Shown: positions 10,690 through 23,871, numbered from the stretch's first letter. The stretch is DNA of 64,000 nucleotides from Osedax fenrisi (GCA_964019155.1 OZ025240.1:39000715-39064714), one strand, 5' to 3'. Numbers and translations are program-made. The notes: a model not told the origin generated them from the sequence alone.

Positions 10690-12477
10690 TGTTATGTATA
10701 ATTTAATGGTTTACATTATAAGTTGTTATTCCATGCTATACCCGTGTTCATTATGATCATTTTAGTTGTACAGATTATAGATACTTATAAATTAATAATC
10801 GATTTATATAATTGATAAATAACATTGACAATATCTTTAATAATAGAATAAAATTCAGAAATATTTCTAATCAAATTTTTCCGTAGGTAAAAGTAATTAA
10901 CCATATGAAGATGGGACATTAAAACCGATCCAATTAAAAAATGTATGAACAACTATTTTATAATAGGTTTATATATACATATATATTTATAAATGAATAA
11001 GAGTACTATTACTATTATTATATATAGATAAAGAAATAAAATTAATTATATTTAAATTATTTGAAAATAGAGCTACCAAAATGATGAATAATTAAAATGA
11101 ATCAAAATAATTAAATAATGTTAACTAAGACTCAATCATAAATAACTATCTACACTTTAAGTTTAGTTTAGTATATATATACAATCTCTGTTGATGTGAT
11201 AGAAGTATTTCTATAAATGAAATAAAATTGAAAAAATTCACTAATTAGTTATTTTATTAGTTATAACTAATTATTCTATTCATACTTATATATTAGATGG
11301 TATATATATATACATTATAACTTCCATATTTATTTAAATAGATTATTTTATGACTTAATAAGATACAAGTTTATTAATATAACATATAATTAACAGCTTA
11401 CCTATATTATATAATGCTGTCACCATTATTTGATATCATCTATAGGTATACCTATAGGCATATATGCTTAAACCAACAAGCTTTATATTAAAATCTTATA
11501 GGATTAAAATATTATATAATTAAATTCCTCTAATATATATTTCTGTAAATAATGTTGATAAATAATATTATATTTTTAAGATATTTTAGGAATATGCATA
11601 GGCATATGCATATTATATGAAAATACATGTATTTTTAATAAATTCTAAAACCTAATAAATATCATTATATGACATGTTAGAACCTCATTAATCAGAAAAT
11701 TACAAAATACTTGAATTATATTTATACATAGAATATAACATCATAATGGATATACTATTATATCATCATATTCATTTAATATATTACCATCATACATTGT
11801 ATATAATCGTAAGGTAGTTATTTAATTCATTATGATATTTCTTATATAGAATAATTATTAAAATTAAATATAATAAACATAATCACAACTGTTGATTATG
11901 TTTAATACAACATAATTAATATATTATAATTATTATAATATTTAATTGATACATTCTTACATTCTTATATTTAATTAGTATCTACTATTACTATTTAATT
12001 TTATGTATTACACTATATTTTACAAAAGAACTATTTTAACCATTAGTTCCTTCTGTTATATTCTACTCCTGTATACATGTTACTGATAATTTAGCAAGTT
12101 AGAAGATTATTAATTGATCATATTTTTATTATAGATTACATATTATTATAAATATATGTGATTATATAATTATATTAGACCATTGAATAAACAAATGTAT
12201 TGTAATATATAATTTATTTGTAAGAAAATGCGTTCATCATTGTATTTTTTGAAGTGTTCATCTAGTAAATATTGATAGAATGTTATTATTAATATATCTG
12301 AGAAAAGTGTTATCATTTATTAATATGTATTAACCTATCTTAAGATAAATCAAGTGTTGGAGTAGTATTCTTGTTAACGTTCATAGTAATAGGATATAAA
12401 CAACCAAATGCAATAATCTCAAAAATTAAGGTATTTTTCAGGTTTTTATATACATAATACTGTAATATTAAAAGTAG

Positions 12478-12480
<3 letters not shown>
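10690..12480. other. AT-rich intergenic sequence, no gene seen
   Basis: About 1.8 kb of low-complexity AT-rich DNA with no supported gene or element end. Confidence 0.5.

Positions 12481-12482
<2 letters not shown>

Positions 12483-12525
<43 letters not shown>
12483..12525. repeat. (TA)n microsatellite
   Basis: An uninterrupted TA run of about 40 bp. Confidence 0.9.
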
Positions 12526-12528
<3 letters not shown>

Positions 12529-12915
12529 GTGATATAATGTTTAAGTAGTTATGTATCTATCAGTTTATTTAATATGCATATGTTTTACATAATTATAGAA
12601 TAACTATAAATGTAACCACGTGTACAATTAGATTAAATTATAATTTAAAGAAAATTTATTTATGTTTAATGTTTTCTTATATTAGTATATAGATATACAT
12701 ACCTACCGGTATATATTATTAAGAAATATAATTTTACAATGTAAATTATTTTTATCAAAATAAAGTATATTACTTAAGCGGTAATACAATACATAATAAC
12801 AATGTAACAAATATCATATAGTGGTCAAATACTGTTTATAAATGATGTTATGGTATTATCCAGACTTTTACATATTTTACATATTTTGCATATTTAAAAT
12901 TGTTATAAATGTATA

Positions 12916-13820
12916 GGGGGAAGTCTCCGATTACCGACCACCTCCTAATACTGACCCCCTCTCGTATCTCAGTAAATATAAGAGTTATCAAAAAATTATA
13001 TATACATGATCTGTTAGTAATTTAATGTTAAATATGAAAAAGTATTTTGTTTAAAAAAATATTTAATCCTACAATTGTTATTTGATAAAATGTAATATTC
13101 TGTTTTTACTTTTTAAATATTTGAATAATAACTTTTTTTAAATCATTGTAAATACTTTATTAATTAAAAGAAAACTTAATGTTGTGCATAATATTGTAGA
13201 TCAATAAAATGTTTATAACTATTATACAAATAATTAAATTTGAATAACTATTAACCAAAATATCATAATTATAGCAACCCATATGCTTTTCCTATTACCT
13301 TCCCCCTAAATTACCCTAATACCGACCCCATGTGATTTAAAATATCCAATCAAAATAGATCTGTATTTTAATTTAAAATATGTCTTAATTTGTTTGTGTA
13401 TCATTGATATAGATTTAGGATTCATTATTCCAGTTGATTATATACATACTGATTAATAAATAAATATTAAATAATAATATATACTCTTTTAATATAATTA
13501 CTATAAAGTTTAAATTTAAATTTAATATTACTATTAAAACATAAATTAAATACAACATAAATCGCGTGAATGTTATAATTAATTATATTTATGTATATCT
13601 ACTATTTATATTGGATATTATATTACTACAATTATTTATACCACGATTATATCAGGTGGGTCGGTAATAGGATAAGGGGGTTGGTATTAGGTATATGTAT
13701 CCGATTACCGACCCCCCTATATCAAAAATTTAAAATAATCATATTATTCATTGCCATAATATTACACTAATTAAAAAAATTTCAAATAAATATATTTAAT
13801 ATACATTTATTAAAATAGTA
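12916..13820 (+). mobile_element. Family B TIR element, copy B1, right end lost
   Basis: It begins right after TA (12914-12915) with GGGGGAAGTCTCCGATTACC and the shared subterminal CTCTCGTATCTCAG. It is collinear with 33635-34545 throughout, including the central cluster of CGGTAATAGG and CCGATTACCGACCCCC words (13655-13720). The homology fades near 13820 without the right terminal repeat. It is non-coding. Confidence 0.8.
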
Positions 13821-14036
13821 GTATGTATTTAAGTAGACGTTTGTTAACATATAGATGATTCTAAATATTTAAGATGTGCTTACCACTTGAATTCAATATA
13901 GTAGAAATAACATTTTAACTATATTTTTTAAATTTATAAATGCATTATAATTAACTATCAGTAATGTATGTATTACTACATAGGTAACCCCTCTTCTAAG
14001 TTATACATAGTATTGGGTATATATATGAATAGTATT

Positions 14037-14045
<9 letters not shown>

Positions 14046-14076
<31 letters not shown>
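14046..14076. repeat. (TA)n microsatellite at the Helitron 3' border
   Basis: The TA tract directly abuts the CTAG terminus of the reverse-strand Helitron-like element. Confidence 0.85.
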
Positions 14077-14077
<1 letters not shown>

Positions 14078-16757
14078 TAGCCGTACCCTACCCGGCGTTG
14101 CTCGGTTTTGATTATTTTCTTATATATAATATATTAATTATAGCTATTCCTGATTCTTAATTGATATATATAATAAAATAAATGTTAGCTGACATACAAA
14201 ACAAAGTAGAAAAATATTTCAAAAAATATATTAAAAAATACAACAAATATTTCAAATATTACAAAATATGTTTTAAAAAAATGTCTAAAACCCAAACCTA
14301 AACCCAAACACAAACCGTACACTACCCTGCGTTGCTAGGTTTTTGATTATTTGCCTATTAATTGTAGATATTCCTGATTATATTTAGCTAATATTTAATT
14401 TTTGTCTTCTAACTAATATTTACTAATTCTAACTGTATCCGATGTAGACCCAGCGTTGTTCGTTTTTAAGATTATTTGTAAAATATTTGGTAAGATTACA
14501 AATAATAATTTCAAATATTACAAAATATATTTTAAAAAAGTGTCTAAAAATATTTTAAAAAATATAAAAAATATTTCAACATTGCCAATACAGCCATACC
14601 CGATTTTGATTGTTTGTCTATTTATTTTTTATTAATTATAGCTATTTCTGATTATTCTAAAATGCAAAAAATATTTAAAATATTACAAAATATGTTTTAA
14701 AAAAATTTCGAAAACTCAAACCTAAACCCAATCCGTACCCGACCCGGAATTTCTCGGTTTTTGTTTGTTTGCCTATCTATTATTTATTATTTATTAATTA
14801 GGGACATTTCTGATTTATATTCTATTCTATATTTCTAGTATATACAATTAAATAAAGTTTATCTTTAAAATACAATCAAATGTAGACAAATATTGTTTAT
14901 AATATATAGTGAAAAAATATTTCAAAAAATATTTTAAAAAATACAACAAATATTTCAAATATTACAAAATATGTTGAAAACCCAATCACAAACCGTACCA
15001 ACCCGGCGTTGCTCGGTTTTTAAATATATGCCTATCTATAATTTATTAATTATAACTATTACTGATTTGGAATTGCTTGCAGTACCCTACCCGACGTTGC
15101 TCGGTTTTTTATTATTTGCCTATCAATTATTAATTATAGTTATTCCTAATTATGCATAGCTAATCTTTAATTTTATTTATAACTAATATTTAATAATTCT
15201 AACTGTATCCGATGTAGATCTAGCGTTGTTCTTTTTAAGATTTATTCGTAAAATATTTTGTAAAAATACAAAAAATAATTTAAAATATTATAAAATATAT
15301 TTTAAAAAAGTGTCTAAAAATACTTTTTTAAATATCAAAAATATTTCAACATATTAGTAGCCATACCCGGCGTTGCTAGGTTTTTGATTGTTTGACTATT
15401 TATTTTTATTAATTATAGCTATTTCTGATTATTCTAAAATATATAATTGCTTAAAAATACAAAAAATATTTAAAATATTACAAAATATGTTTTAAAAAAA
15501 TGTCGAAATCTCAAACCTAAACCCAAATCCAAACAGTACTCGAATCGACATTTATCGGTTTTTGATTGTTTGCCTATTTATTATTTATTAATTAGAGCTA
15601 TTCCTGGTCCTACATTTCTAGTATATACAATTAAATAAAATTAAACATATGTAGAAACATATTTTTTTTAATATTTAAAAAATTAGATAACAAATATTTC
15701 AAAAAATACAACAGATATTTCAAATATTCCAAAATATGTTGAAAACCTAAACCCAAACAGTTCCAAATCGGCGTTGCTCGGTTTTTTATTATTTGCCTAT
15801 CTATCATTTATTAATTATAACTATTCCTGATTTGGAATTTCTTGCCGTACCCAACTTTGCTTTACTCGTGGTTTAATAGCTTACCTATCTATTATTTATT
15901 ATTTATGGCTATTCATGATTCTGCTTTTCATATACAATAACATAAATTGTTGCTAAAATTCAAACAAATTTATACAAATATTAATATCTCAAAAATTAGT
16001 GGAAAAATATTTCAAAAATATTTCAAATAATATTTTAAAAAATACAACACATATTTCCAATATTACAAAATATTACTTAATAAATATCGAAAACCCAAAC
16101 CGCACCCTGCGTTGATCGATTTTTGATTGTTTGCCTATCTATTATTTATTAATTATAGATATTCCTGATTCTGTATTCCTAGTATACAACAAATATTTCC
16201 AAATATTACAAAATATATTTTTTATAAATATTCTACAAATATTTTAAAAAGTATAATATTTATATCTTATAATATTTATATATTTATTATATAATTATAA
16301 TATTTTAATTAAATCTTAAAATAATAATATTTCAACGAATAGTTGAAAAATACAAAAAATATAAATAATATTACAAAATATATTTTTAAAAAATTTCAAA
16401 AAAATGTTTAAAATAATTCAAAAAATTTCAAAAATATTTCAAAAAATGTCAAAAATATTTAGAAAATATTTCAAAAAATTTCAAAAATTTCCAAAAATTT
16501 CAAAAAAAAATCAAAAAAAATTCAAAAAAATACTACGAAAAAATGTAAAAAAAATATTTCAAAAAAGCGACGCCGAAGATTTTGGATGACAAAAAATCAT
16601 TTTAATGGCAAAAAGTCAATTTTTCAGGTTTTTCTGGGGTACGCGGTAAAAAATTCAAAAAATTTTCCGGACCAAGACCATACTGTTGCAAATTTATTAA
16701 GATCGGGTATAAAATATTTTCGCGACGTACCCCGGTTCTCGAGTTACCTCACCAGAT

Positions 16758-16846
<89 letters not shown>

Positions 16847-16869
16847 TAGACTTTCTTTTATATAATAGA
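14077..16869 (-). mobile_element. Helitron-like non-autonomous element (reverse strand)
   Basis: On the minus strand it begins TCTATTATATAAAAGAAAGT after an A, and ends in CGGGTAGGGTACGGCTAG followed by T. That is the A|TC...CTAG|T layout of Helitrons, with a short GC-rich hairpin-like segment (GCAACGCCGGGT) before the end. The 3' end motif recurs inside as about ten degenerate copies (for example near 14322, 14741, 15001, 15091, 15366, 15767 and 16107), each with similar AT-rich spacer. Near the 5' end is a TA tract (16771-16841) and a conserved GC-richer block (about 16560-16755) shared with 40650-40870. It has no Rep/helicase frame. Confidence 0.75.
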
Positions 16870-18290
16870 TATATATATACTAGCAAGATAACGCGTATTG
16901 CACATAGTAGTTCCCACTTAGTGGATTGGAGAAAATCGTTCAGATATTAATAATAGCTGTGAATAAAAGAATAAACATTCCAGAAATAACTAGCAGAAAT
17001 GTCCTATTGCAATACATAATTCCCTGAGCCACACGATAGCTCTCAATCATAGGGGAACAGCTAAGCTAGATTATAAGTTGAACGGATAAACCTATACTAG
17101 AACAATGTTCAATACCTATGAGACCAGTGAACAATAACCGGCTATATATGTATATGTTCATATGTTCTTAACGTACTTAATATTATAATGGGAACATTTA
17201 ATTGTGTATAGATTTTGTACAAACCAGATGTTCATATGCTAAACGATTATGATATTCGGCAGTTGTTGGCACATTTATGATATAATCCTGTTATAATTTA
17301 AATAATATTCTTAAAAATATACACATATTACATAGTAAATCACATAATTTTTATATCTTATTTATATGTATAATGATTGATAAATAATAATATACTTAAA
17401 ACAGAATATATATATATATTATTTATTCGTATATTATATTTATATATACATATAATTTATTATGAATATAACTTAATTACATAATATATAATAATAATAT
17501 CATAATTTAATCATGACCATGGTAAACGAAGTAGCGCGATGCGTATCTAGTCATTTACCCGTTTCACTTTACTAAAGAACATTTATGAGGAGAAAAGTAT
17601 AATAAAAGTAAAATTAAAATAAATATAATAAAATAAAATTGTAAGATTTAAAGTTAGTAAAAGTTATATACAACATATTATTAGAATAATGAATTTATAA
17701 AAAATCAGATATATTTAATTATTAAATTTATATCCAGAATAGCCTATAATATTTGTAAATAATGAGGATAGATAGCATATCAACTTCGGGGATATGGGTG
17801 CGGCAGGTTCAATGCCGTATGGATCATATGTGTTCAAATAATACGAACACTGGCAATATATTATATTATATATTATATTAAGTATACTTGCCTCTCACTA
17901 CAAGTATATACTTTTCCTAGATACGTACCATATCCACATTAACACAAATACATCAGCCACTCCGTCATAAAAAAATATAAAATAGAGTTAACGTTATTAA
18001 ATGTGTTATTCTAATAGATAAAAGTCATATTTTATTATAAATACAATACAATATTAAAATCGATAGAATACATTTCTAAAAAAACTCCTCATAATGTCAT
18101 TCATCATGTAATAAATAAAATATAAGGTAAGACATATAAAATAAAATAAAATAAAATACTTACAAACAATTTAATAATTCGACAAAATAATAAATATAAA
18201 GCTTTTTCAGTAATATATGTTTATCATGATATAATGTATCGAAATCTTTACGTAATCTATTGATAATATAGCTCGAGCAAATGATCATTT
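16870..18290. other. Intergenic sequence, no gene supported
   Basis: A second ACTAG-type border with TTGCTAGT on the minus strand lies at 16879-16886, preceded by a GC-richer GCAATACGCG stretch; it may be another Helitron 3' end facing left, but its partner end was not found. A B-box-like GGTTCAATGCC lies at about 17807. Otherwise AT-rich with no recognised coding segment. Confidence 0.4.
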
Positions 18291-18299
18291 ATTTTAATT

Positions 18300-18560
18300 T
18301 TCTAGATGCTCAGATACAGATTCAATAACATCAGCTAAAGCGCCAGCTGTTGATGTATGCTTTCTGAACCCATATTGACAATTAGCTAATTATATTTAAT
18401 TTATTTAAAAATTCAAGTAATCTATTTTTGATCAATTTTTCAAACATTTTAGAAAATTGGGGTAATAATGATATGGGCTTATAGTTCTCAGGTTTTAATC
18501 TATCACATTTTTTATATACAGGTATAATTTTTGCTATTTTTAATATATCAGGAAAAATTA
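18300..18560 (-). pseudogene. LINE reverse transcriptase N-terminal part (decayed)
   Basis: The minus strand reads PDILKIAKIIPVYKK, then NYKPISLLPQFSKMFEKLI, then QYGFRKHTSTAGALADVI, which is the start of a LINE RT domain. It lies downstream, in the minus-strand sense, of the endonuclease at 19330-20110 and belongs to the same element. The catalytic YxDD half of the RT is not recognisable beyond 18300, so the element is truncated at its 3' side, the opposite of the usual 5' truncation. Confidence 0.75.
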
Positions 18561-19329
18561 TTTCATAAAAGCTCTATTGAATAAATTTAATAATATTGGA
18601 CTGATTTCATTACTAATTTGTTTAATTAAATACATATTATATACATTTATATCATTTAATCAATACTATATTTAAGTTTAGGGTTAAATATTTCCTTCTG
18701 AATCTCAAATATAGATGTCGGTAATAGAAATAATGTACTTTTATTATTAGTATTCATTGTAGTTTATATATATATCAATATTATATGTATTTGATTTTAT
18801 TTTATTAGATAAATCAATCCCTATATTACTAAAGTAATTATTAAATACCTCCGATGTGGGAGAACTTAATCCTTCATTATTTTGTCTTGTATTAGTATTT
18901 TTATTTATTAAATTATTAATTATAGATCATGTATTTTTACTGTTATGACATCATATATGATTATTATCTATTTTAGATGAATACTATATATATTCAGATT
19001 TACATAATACAGAGGTAAGAATATTTTTATATTTCTAATAATAATTAAATTTCTCCGTTGTACTATTTTTTATTATTTTTTATACATTTTATTTTTTTTA
19101 TTTATACATTTAATAAGGCTAGAATATAACCATGGTTTATTTTGTTTAGTGTGTTCTTTTACTTTTATAGAAGGAAAATTACTATTATATAATTGTATTA
19201 ATAGATTGTGTATTGAAAGTATTAAATATTGAATTTAAATCAATATCAGAATAAATATAATTACAATCATAATTATTTATACTTTCCTTTAATTTGTTTA
19301 TTGTGTTATGATTTATTTTTCTAATGAAT
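18561..19329 (-). pseudogene. LINE endonuclease-RT linker (decayed)
   Basis: On the minus strand this AT-rich stretch joins the endonuclease to the RT of the same LINE with several stops. Poly-T-rich runs on the plus strand mark Lys/Asn-rich codons. No separate feature was found. Confidence 0.5.
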
Positions 19330-20110
19330 TTATATTTTTTTTGTTTTTTTTATTTTATCTTTTCCATTATATATAACATAAATAGGTAAATGATCACTAA
19401 GGTCACTAAATATAATGCCATTGTTAATTGGTTTCAACGTACAGTTGCAATATATGTTACCAATCAATGAATATAAATGATTGCCATATCGTGTTGGTTT
19501 ACTTATTAATGGATAACAGCCTAAGCTATATATAATATTTAAAAAATATTTATTATTATTATTATTCAAAATATTAATATTTTTTGATATCAATTGATAT
19601 TAAAATCACCTACTAAAATAAATCTCTCTTGGATGAAAAAATCATTAAAATTATTATAAATAAAATCACTATAAAATCTATTATATCGGATTTAGGTGAT
19701 TTATAAATTCCACTAATTAAAACGATTTTATTATTGATATTTAAAGAAATTGTTAAAATATTTAACAATCTATTATGTGACATACATAGGGTATCAATTT
19801 TATTATAAAGGAAATCATTTTTAATCAATATAGAAACTCCTTCACCTATATTATATTTATTATTATTTTGTGTATTGATTCGTTTTATATGACAAGAATT
19901 ATAATTGTTGTTATTATATATTTCTTTATTATTTTCTTGTAGCTATGTTTCTGTTATTACAATAACAATACATTTATTTTGAATAGAATCTAATAACTGT
20001 ATTATGTCATCGATATTATGAATCAAACTACGTGCATTTATATGTATTATAGATATACAATGATTTATTTCGCTATTTATAGAATTACATAATTGCATTC
20101 TATATTGGGT
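19330..20110 (-). pseudogene. LINE apurinic-like endonuclease domain (decayed)
   Basis: In minus-strand order: ISIIHINARSL (about 20075-20040) and VITET (near 19955) are the N-terminal APE motifs. ISGIYKSPKSD (about 19720-19690) is the middle strand. LISKPTRYGNHLYSLIGNI and SDLSDHLPI (within 19330-19593) are the C-terminal motifs with the catalytic SDH. At least two frame breaks and a stop right after the TET motif make it non-functional. It belongs with the RT at 18300 and the ORF1 pieces further right. Confidence 0.8.
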
Positions 20111-20447
20111 ATATCATTTATAAATTCATCATTAATATATATTCTATTACTTATATCGTTAATAGTATAGTTAAATACTTATTGATCAATTATAATATTT
20201 TTTCTATTGTATTTCATACAGTACAAATTATAATATTATAAAAAGGTTTAAAGGCCCAAAAGTTTAAAGACAAATAAAAAATAATATATATATATAAATA
20301 TAAATATAATTAAAATATGAGATTTAATTATTCAATTGAAATATTATCTAGATGTATTTTATTTATAATCTGTATCTTTTTACCACTATTTGTTAAAATA
20401 AATATTTAACTATTGTATATACAAGTTTTGTTAATTTTATTTTCTGT

Positions 20448-20625
20448 TTATAATTTACGTATAATATAACATAGATTAAAAATATCTCTACTCATATATT
20501 CTTGAATGTATATATTAGTATCTTTTAGTTTTATTTTATTTTTAAGAATAGTGGTTTTTATTAAACTATTACTTAAACTTATAGTATATTTATTTTTGTG
20601 TTTATTTGTAGTTAACTCTTCAGTA
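20448..20625 (-). pseudogene. LINE ORF1 C-terminal piece
   Basis: The minus strand encodes KNKYTISLSNSLIK and IYIQEYMSRDIFNLCYIIRK, resembling the C-terminus of LINE ORF1 proteins (I.INE.L...R.L....R). It ends exactly at the hAT target duplication 20626-20633. The N-terminal part of ORF1 continues beyond the hAT insertion, at 22855-23180. Confidence 0.65.
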
Positions 20626-20952
20626 CTATTAACCAGGGTCGGGGTCAATACACTTTATCAATTACAAATACATTTTTTTAAAGAATCAATACAAATACAA
20701 ATATAAATATGTATTATATTTTTATACAAATACAAATAAAAATACAAATACAAATACAAATACAAAATACAAATATTAATACATTAAATATTAAATCATA
20801 TTTTAAATAATATGATTATATTTTATATAAAATAATAATCCTTATATATATACCAGATTGCATAATAATTAATTAAAATCAATTTAAAATATATTTAATA
20901 TCTAAAGATAGTCAATAAAATAAAAAACTGTAAATAATAGACTGGTTGCTTG

Positions 20953-21577
20953 TAGTGCTGTAAAATTTCAAATCTCAAATATCAAATCTCAAATCTTTTT
21001 TTTTCGGTTCGGTTCAAATCTTAAATTTTCGGGTATTTGGAAAGATTTTATGGTCTCAAATCTTTATTTTAAATTTAGTTTCGGTCCGGGTATCATGTCG
21101 GGTAATTGTTCGGGTAACGATCGATTAACATAATTATGTAATAAGTTTCTTACAACTATTTTAAAATATCCATTAAATTGTATAGATACTATTAATTCGA
21201 TCATCAGTTATGCCACCTATATGATAATATATTTAAAATAGAATAATGTTATCAAGGACACCGTGTCCTTTATTTATTATCCATTAATAACAAAATTTAA
21301 AAATTATTACGTATATTCTTCATATCGTACCTACTCTGTACTAATATATAAAAATGTTAATTCATAAACCGTTTAAAACTATATTTGTCTACAAGTACAT
21401 ATTGAATAAATATTTGACACTATGGTATATATATATATATATATATATATCTATATATAGTCTAAATATAATATTTATATTTAGCCTTCTATATATATAA
21501 GCTGTGGTGTATATAGTATATAGGATTCCTCTTACAACTTTACTAAATAGGTTTTAAATTACTATATAGGTTTATAT

Positions 21578-21650
<73 letters not shown>

Positions 21651-22381
21651 TGATTATTAGAATAGTAACGTATTCAATAATTCAAGTAATTAATAATTAT
21701 GTAATGTTAATTATTCAATTATAATTTATTAATTAATAATTATTTATCAATTATTATTATTAATTAATAATAATTAATTATATATTTAAAATTTAATAAT
21801 TATTAATTATTTTATTATAATTAATAATTATGTATAAATTAATTATTATTATTATTAATTAATAATAATTATTTATTAAATATTATAATTAGTTATTAAT
21901 TATTATAATTATTTATTAATTATTATAATTATTTATTAATTATTATAATTATTTATTAATTATTATAATTATTTATTAATTATTATAATTATTTATTAAT
22001 TATTATAATTATTTATTAATTAATATAATTATTTATTAATTATTATAATTATTTATTAATTATTATAATTATTTATTAATTAATATAATTATTTATTAAT
22101 TATTATAATCAATAATTAATTTAATTAATAATAATAATTATTTATTAATTAATTTATTATTATTAATAATAAGTAATTAATTAATATCTAATTTTTTTCT
22201 TCGTTATGGTATTTTAAAATATTATTAAAAGATTTAAAGTTCTCGAGAACATACTTAAATATGAGAGATTTGAAGTTCTCGAGAACTTGATATTTTTTTA
22301 AAGATTTGAAGTTCTCGAGAACACAATTTTAAGATTTGAAGTTCTCGAGAACAACCAAGTATTTGAAATTTTACAGCACTA
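20953..22381. mobile_element. Inner hAT-type element with perfect 8-bp target duplication
   Basis: Perfect inverted ends of 21 bp begin TAGTGCTGTAAAATTTC. They are flanked by an exact 8-bp duplication GTTGCTTG (20945-20952 and 22382-22389), diagnostic of hAT transposition. Subterminal words are TCGGTTCGG/CGGGTA on the left (about 21000-21120) and four to five copies of GAAGTTCTCGAGAAC, containing the palindrome TTCTCGAGAA, on the right (about 22238-22352). The core is TA tracts (21583-21652) and a 20-bp minisatellite. It has no transposase. The intact ends suggest a fairly young insertion. Confidence 0.9.
21885..22112. repeat. 20-bp AT minisatellite inside the inner hAT element
   Basis: About eleven head-to-tail copies of AATTATTTATTAATTATTAT, nearly exact, flanked by more degenerate TTAATAATTA sequence. 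Confidence 0.85.
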
Positions 22382-22854
22382 GTTGCTTGGGATATTATAA
22401 GTTATAATTTATAACACACCAATTTTCTATATAAAATATAACTTTATAAATTTATTTATATAGTATTCATCCAGGGTATTCATAACATTCTTTGAAAAGT
22501 ATTATTCTATTATATAATTTTTATTATTTAATAAATGTATTATTTAATATAAATGGTACATTTATTGTTAATTTTTTTACATTCATAAAATAATTGTTTA
22601 AATTCTACATTCTATTAAATTATTGAATTAAAATATTTTTAAAAGTGTATTTGAAACTGTATTTGATCAAATACACCAAATACGACACTCAAACACAAAT
22701 ACAAATACATCAATGAATAATTATTCAAATACAAATACAAATACAAATACACAAAATCAGCGTATTTAAATACAAATACAAATACAAATGCGAATTTGAC
22801 ACCATCCCTGCTATAAACACGAGGTTTCAATTTAGTAATTTTATGAATTTTATC

Positions 22855-23190
22855 TTACTCTATTTTTATATCTAATTTATCCTTTACTAAATTTATATAA
22901 TTAGATGTTATGGAATAATCTATTTCATTATACTTATATGCTGTCAATATAATATCGTTATGTGTATGTTTACTACTAATATATAATATAGGTTTGACAG
23001 CACTGCCAATTTTAACAGCTTGAATGATACTATTATAATAGATTTTATCTTCAAGATAATTCACTTTTTTAATTAAATTTTTATTATCGTTTTTGAGTTC
23101 TTCAATATTTCTAGATTGATATATTATTATATCTGATAATTTATGTAATTCTGCTTCTAGTAATATTATTTTAATAAAAAATTGCTTGAT
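22855..23190 (-). pseudogene. LINE ORF1 N-terminal/coiled-coil piece
   Basis: The minus strand from about 23185 reads a coiled-coil-like NIEELKNDNKNLIKKVNYL segment followed by HTHNDIILTAYKYNEIDYSI. Heptad-like Leu/Ile spacing and Lys/Asn/Glu content match LINE ORF1 proteins. The frame meets the hAT insertion, and the C-terminal piece resumes at 20625. With the endonuclease and RT pieces this gives a LINE running from about 23.2 kb down to 18.3 kb on the minus strand. Confidence 0.65.
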
Positions 23191-23209
23191 TAGTAATTGG
23201 TATATTTTT

Positions 23210-23312
23210 AAATATTGTGAATTTAATAATCACTATTTATATACACATATATTATTTTATTTTTAAATATTGTGAATTTAATAATCAATATTTATATACA
23301 CATATATTATTT

Positions 23313-23350
<38 letters not shown>
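23210..23350. repeat. 55-65-bp tandem duplication plus (TA)n
   Basis: The segment TTAAATATTGTGAATTTAAT...ATATTATTTTAT occurs twice in a row (about 23208-23260 and 23263-23317), followed by a TA tract and (CA)n. Confidence 0.8.
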
Positions 23351-23357
<7 letters not shown>

Positions 23358-23694
23358 AACAAATACAACTATGTATGTATTAACAATATATGCAATTAAT
23401 ATGAATGACTAATGTTTATAACTAAAAATTAAATGTTAAGCATCAATGATTTCAATAATAATAAAAGTAATACTACTTAATTGTACATTTATAGGTTAAT
23501 AATATTGTTAGATATATAAATAATAGGTGTATTGTGTGTAGTATATATGTATAAACAATATAGTAAAATAATATTATATAATAAACTTATCATAAAGTAG
23601 ATAATTGATGATTTGTATTAATTAATAAATATAAATGAATGTCTGTATAATTGAACCAAGCTTGGTCTTGGCCTTCCTAGGAGTGAAGTGATCT

Positions 23695-23734
<40 letters not shown>

Positions 23735-23826
23735 TATAGTATAGTATACTATATAGTATATCATATGTAATATATAATAATATATATAACATAATAATTG
23801 TGGATAATATAAATGTATGATAAGCA

Positions 23827-23871
<45 letters not shown>

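Larger units (their letters stand above)
20634..22810. mobile_element. Outer hAT-type non-autonomous element inserted in LINE ORF1
   Basis: The ends are CAGGGTCGGGGTCAA (20634) and the complement of CAGGGATGGTGTCAA (ending 22810), a typical hAT CAGGG terminus. The flanking 8-mers CTATTAAC (20626-20633) and CTATAAAC (22811-22818) match at seven of eight bases, which fits an aged hAT target duplication. Subterminal arrays of ACAAATAC words sit near both ends (about 20660-20775 and 22690-22790). A second hAT element (20953-22381) is nested inside; without it the outer element is about 740 bp. It has no transposase. Confidence 0.8.

Noticed and set aside
16404..16589. Lys/Phe-rich ORF (KIFQK repeats)
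   Set aside because: Comes from TTCAAAAAA-type simple repeats within the Helitron-like element.
17800..17830. B-box-like GGTTCAATGCC
   Set aside because: No convincing A box at tRNA spacing was found.
19330..19828. Two separate small minus-strand genes
   Set aside because: They are consecutive pieces of one decayed LINE endonuclease.
21885..22112. Regular 20-bp repeats resembling a CRISPR array
   Set aside because: Head-to-tail minisatellite without unique spacers, inside a hAT element.
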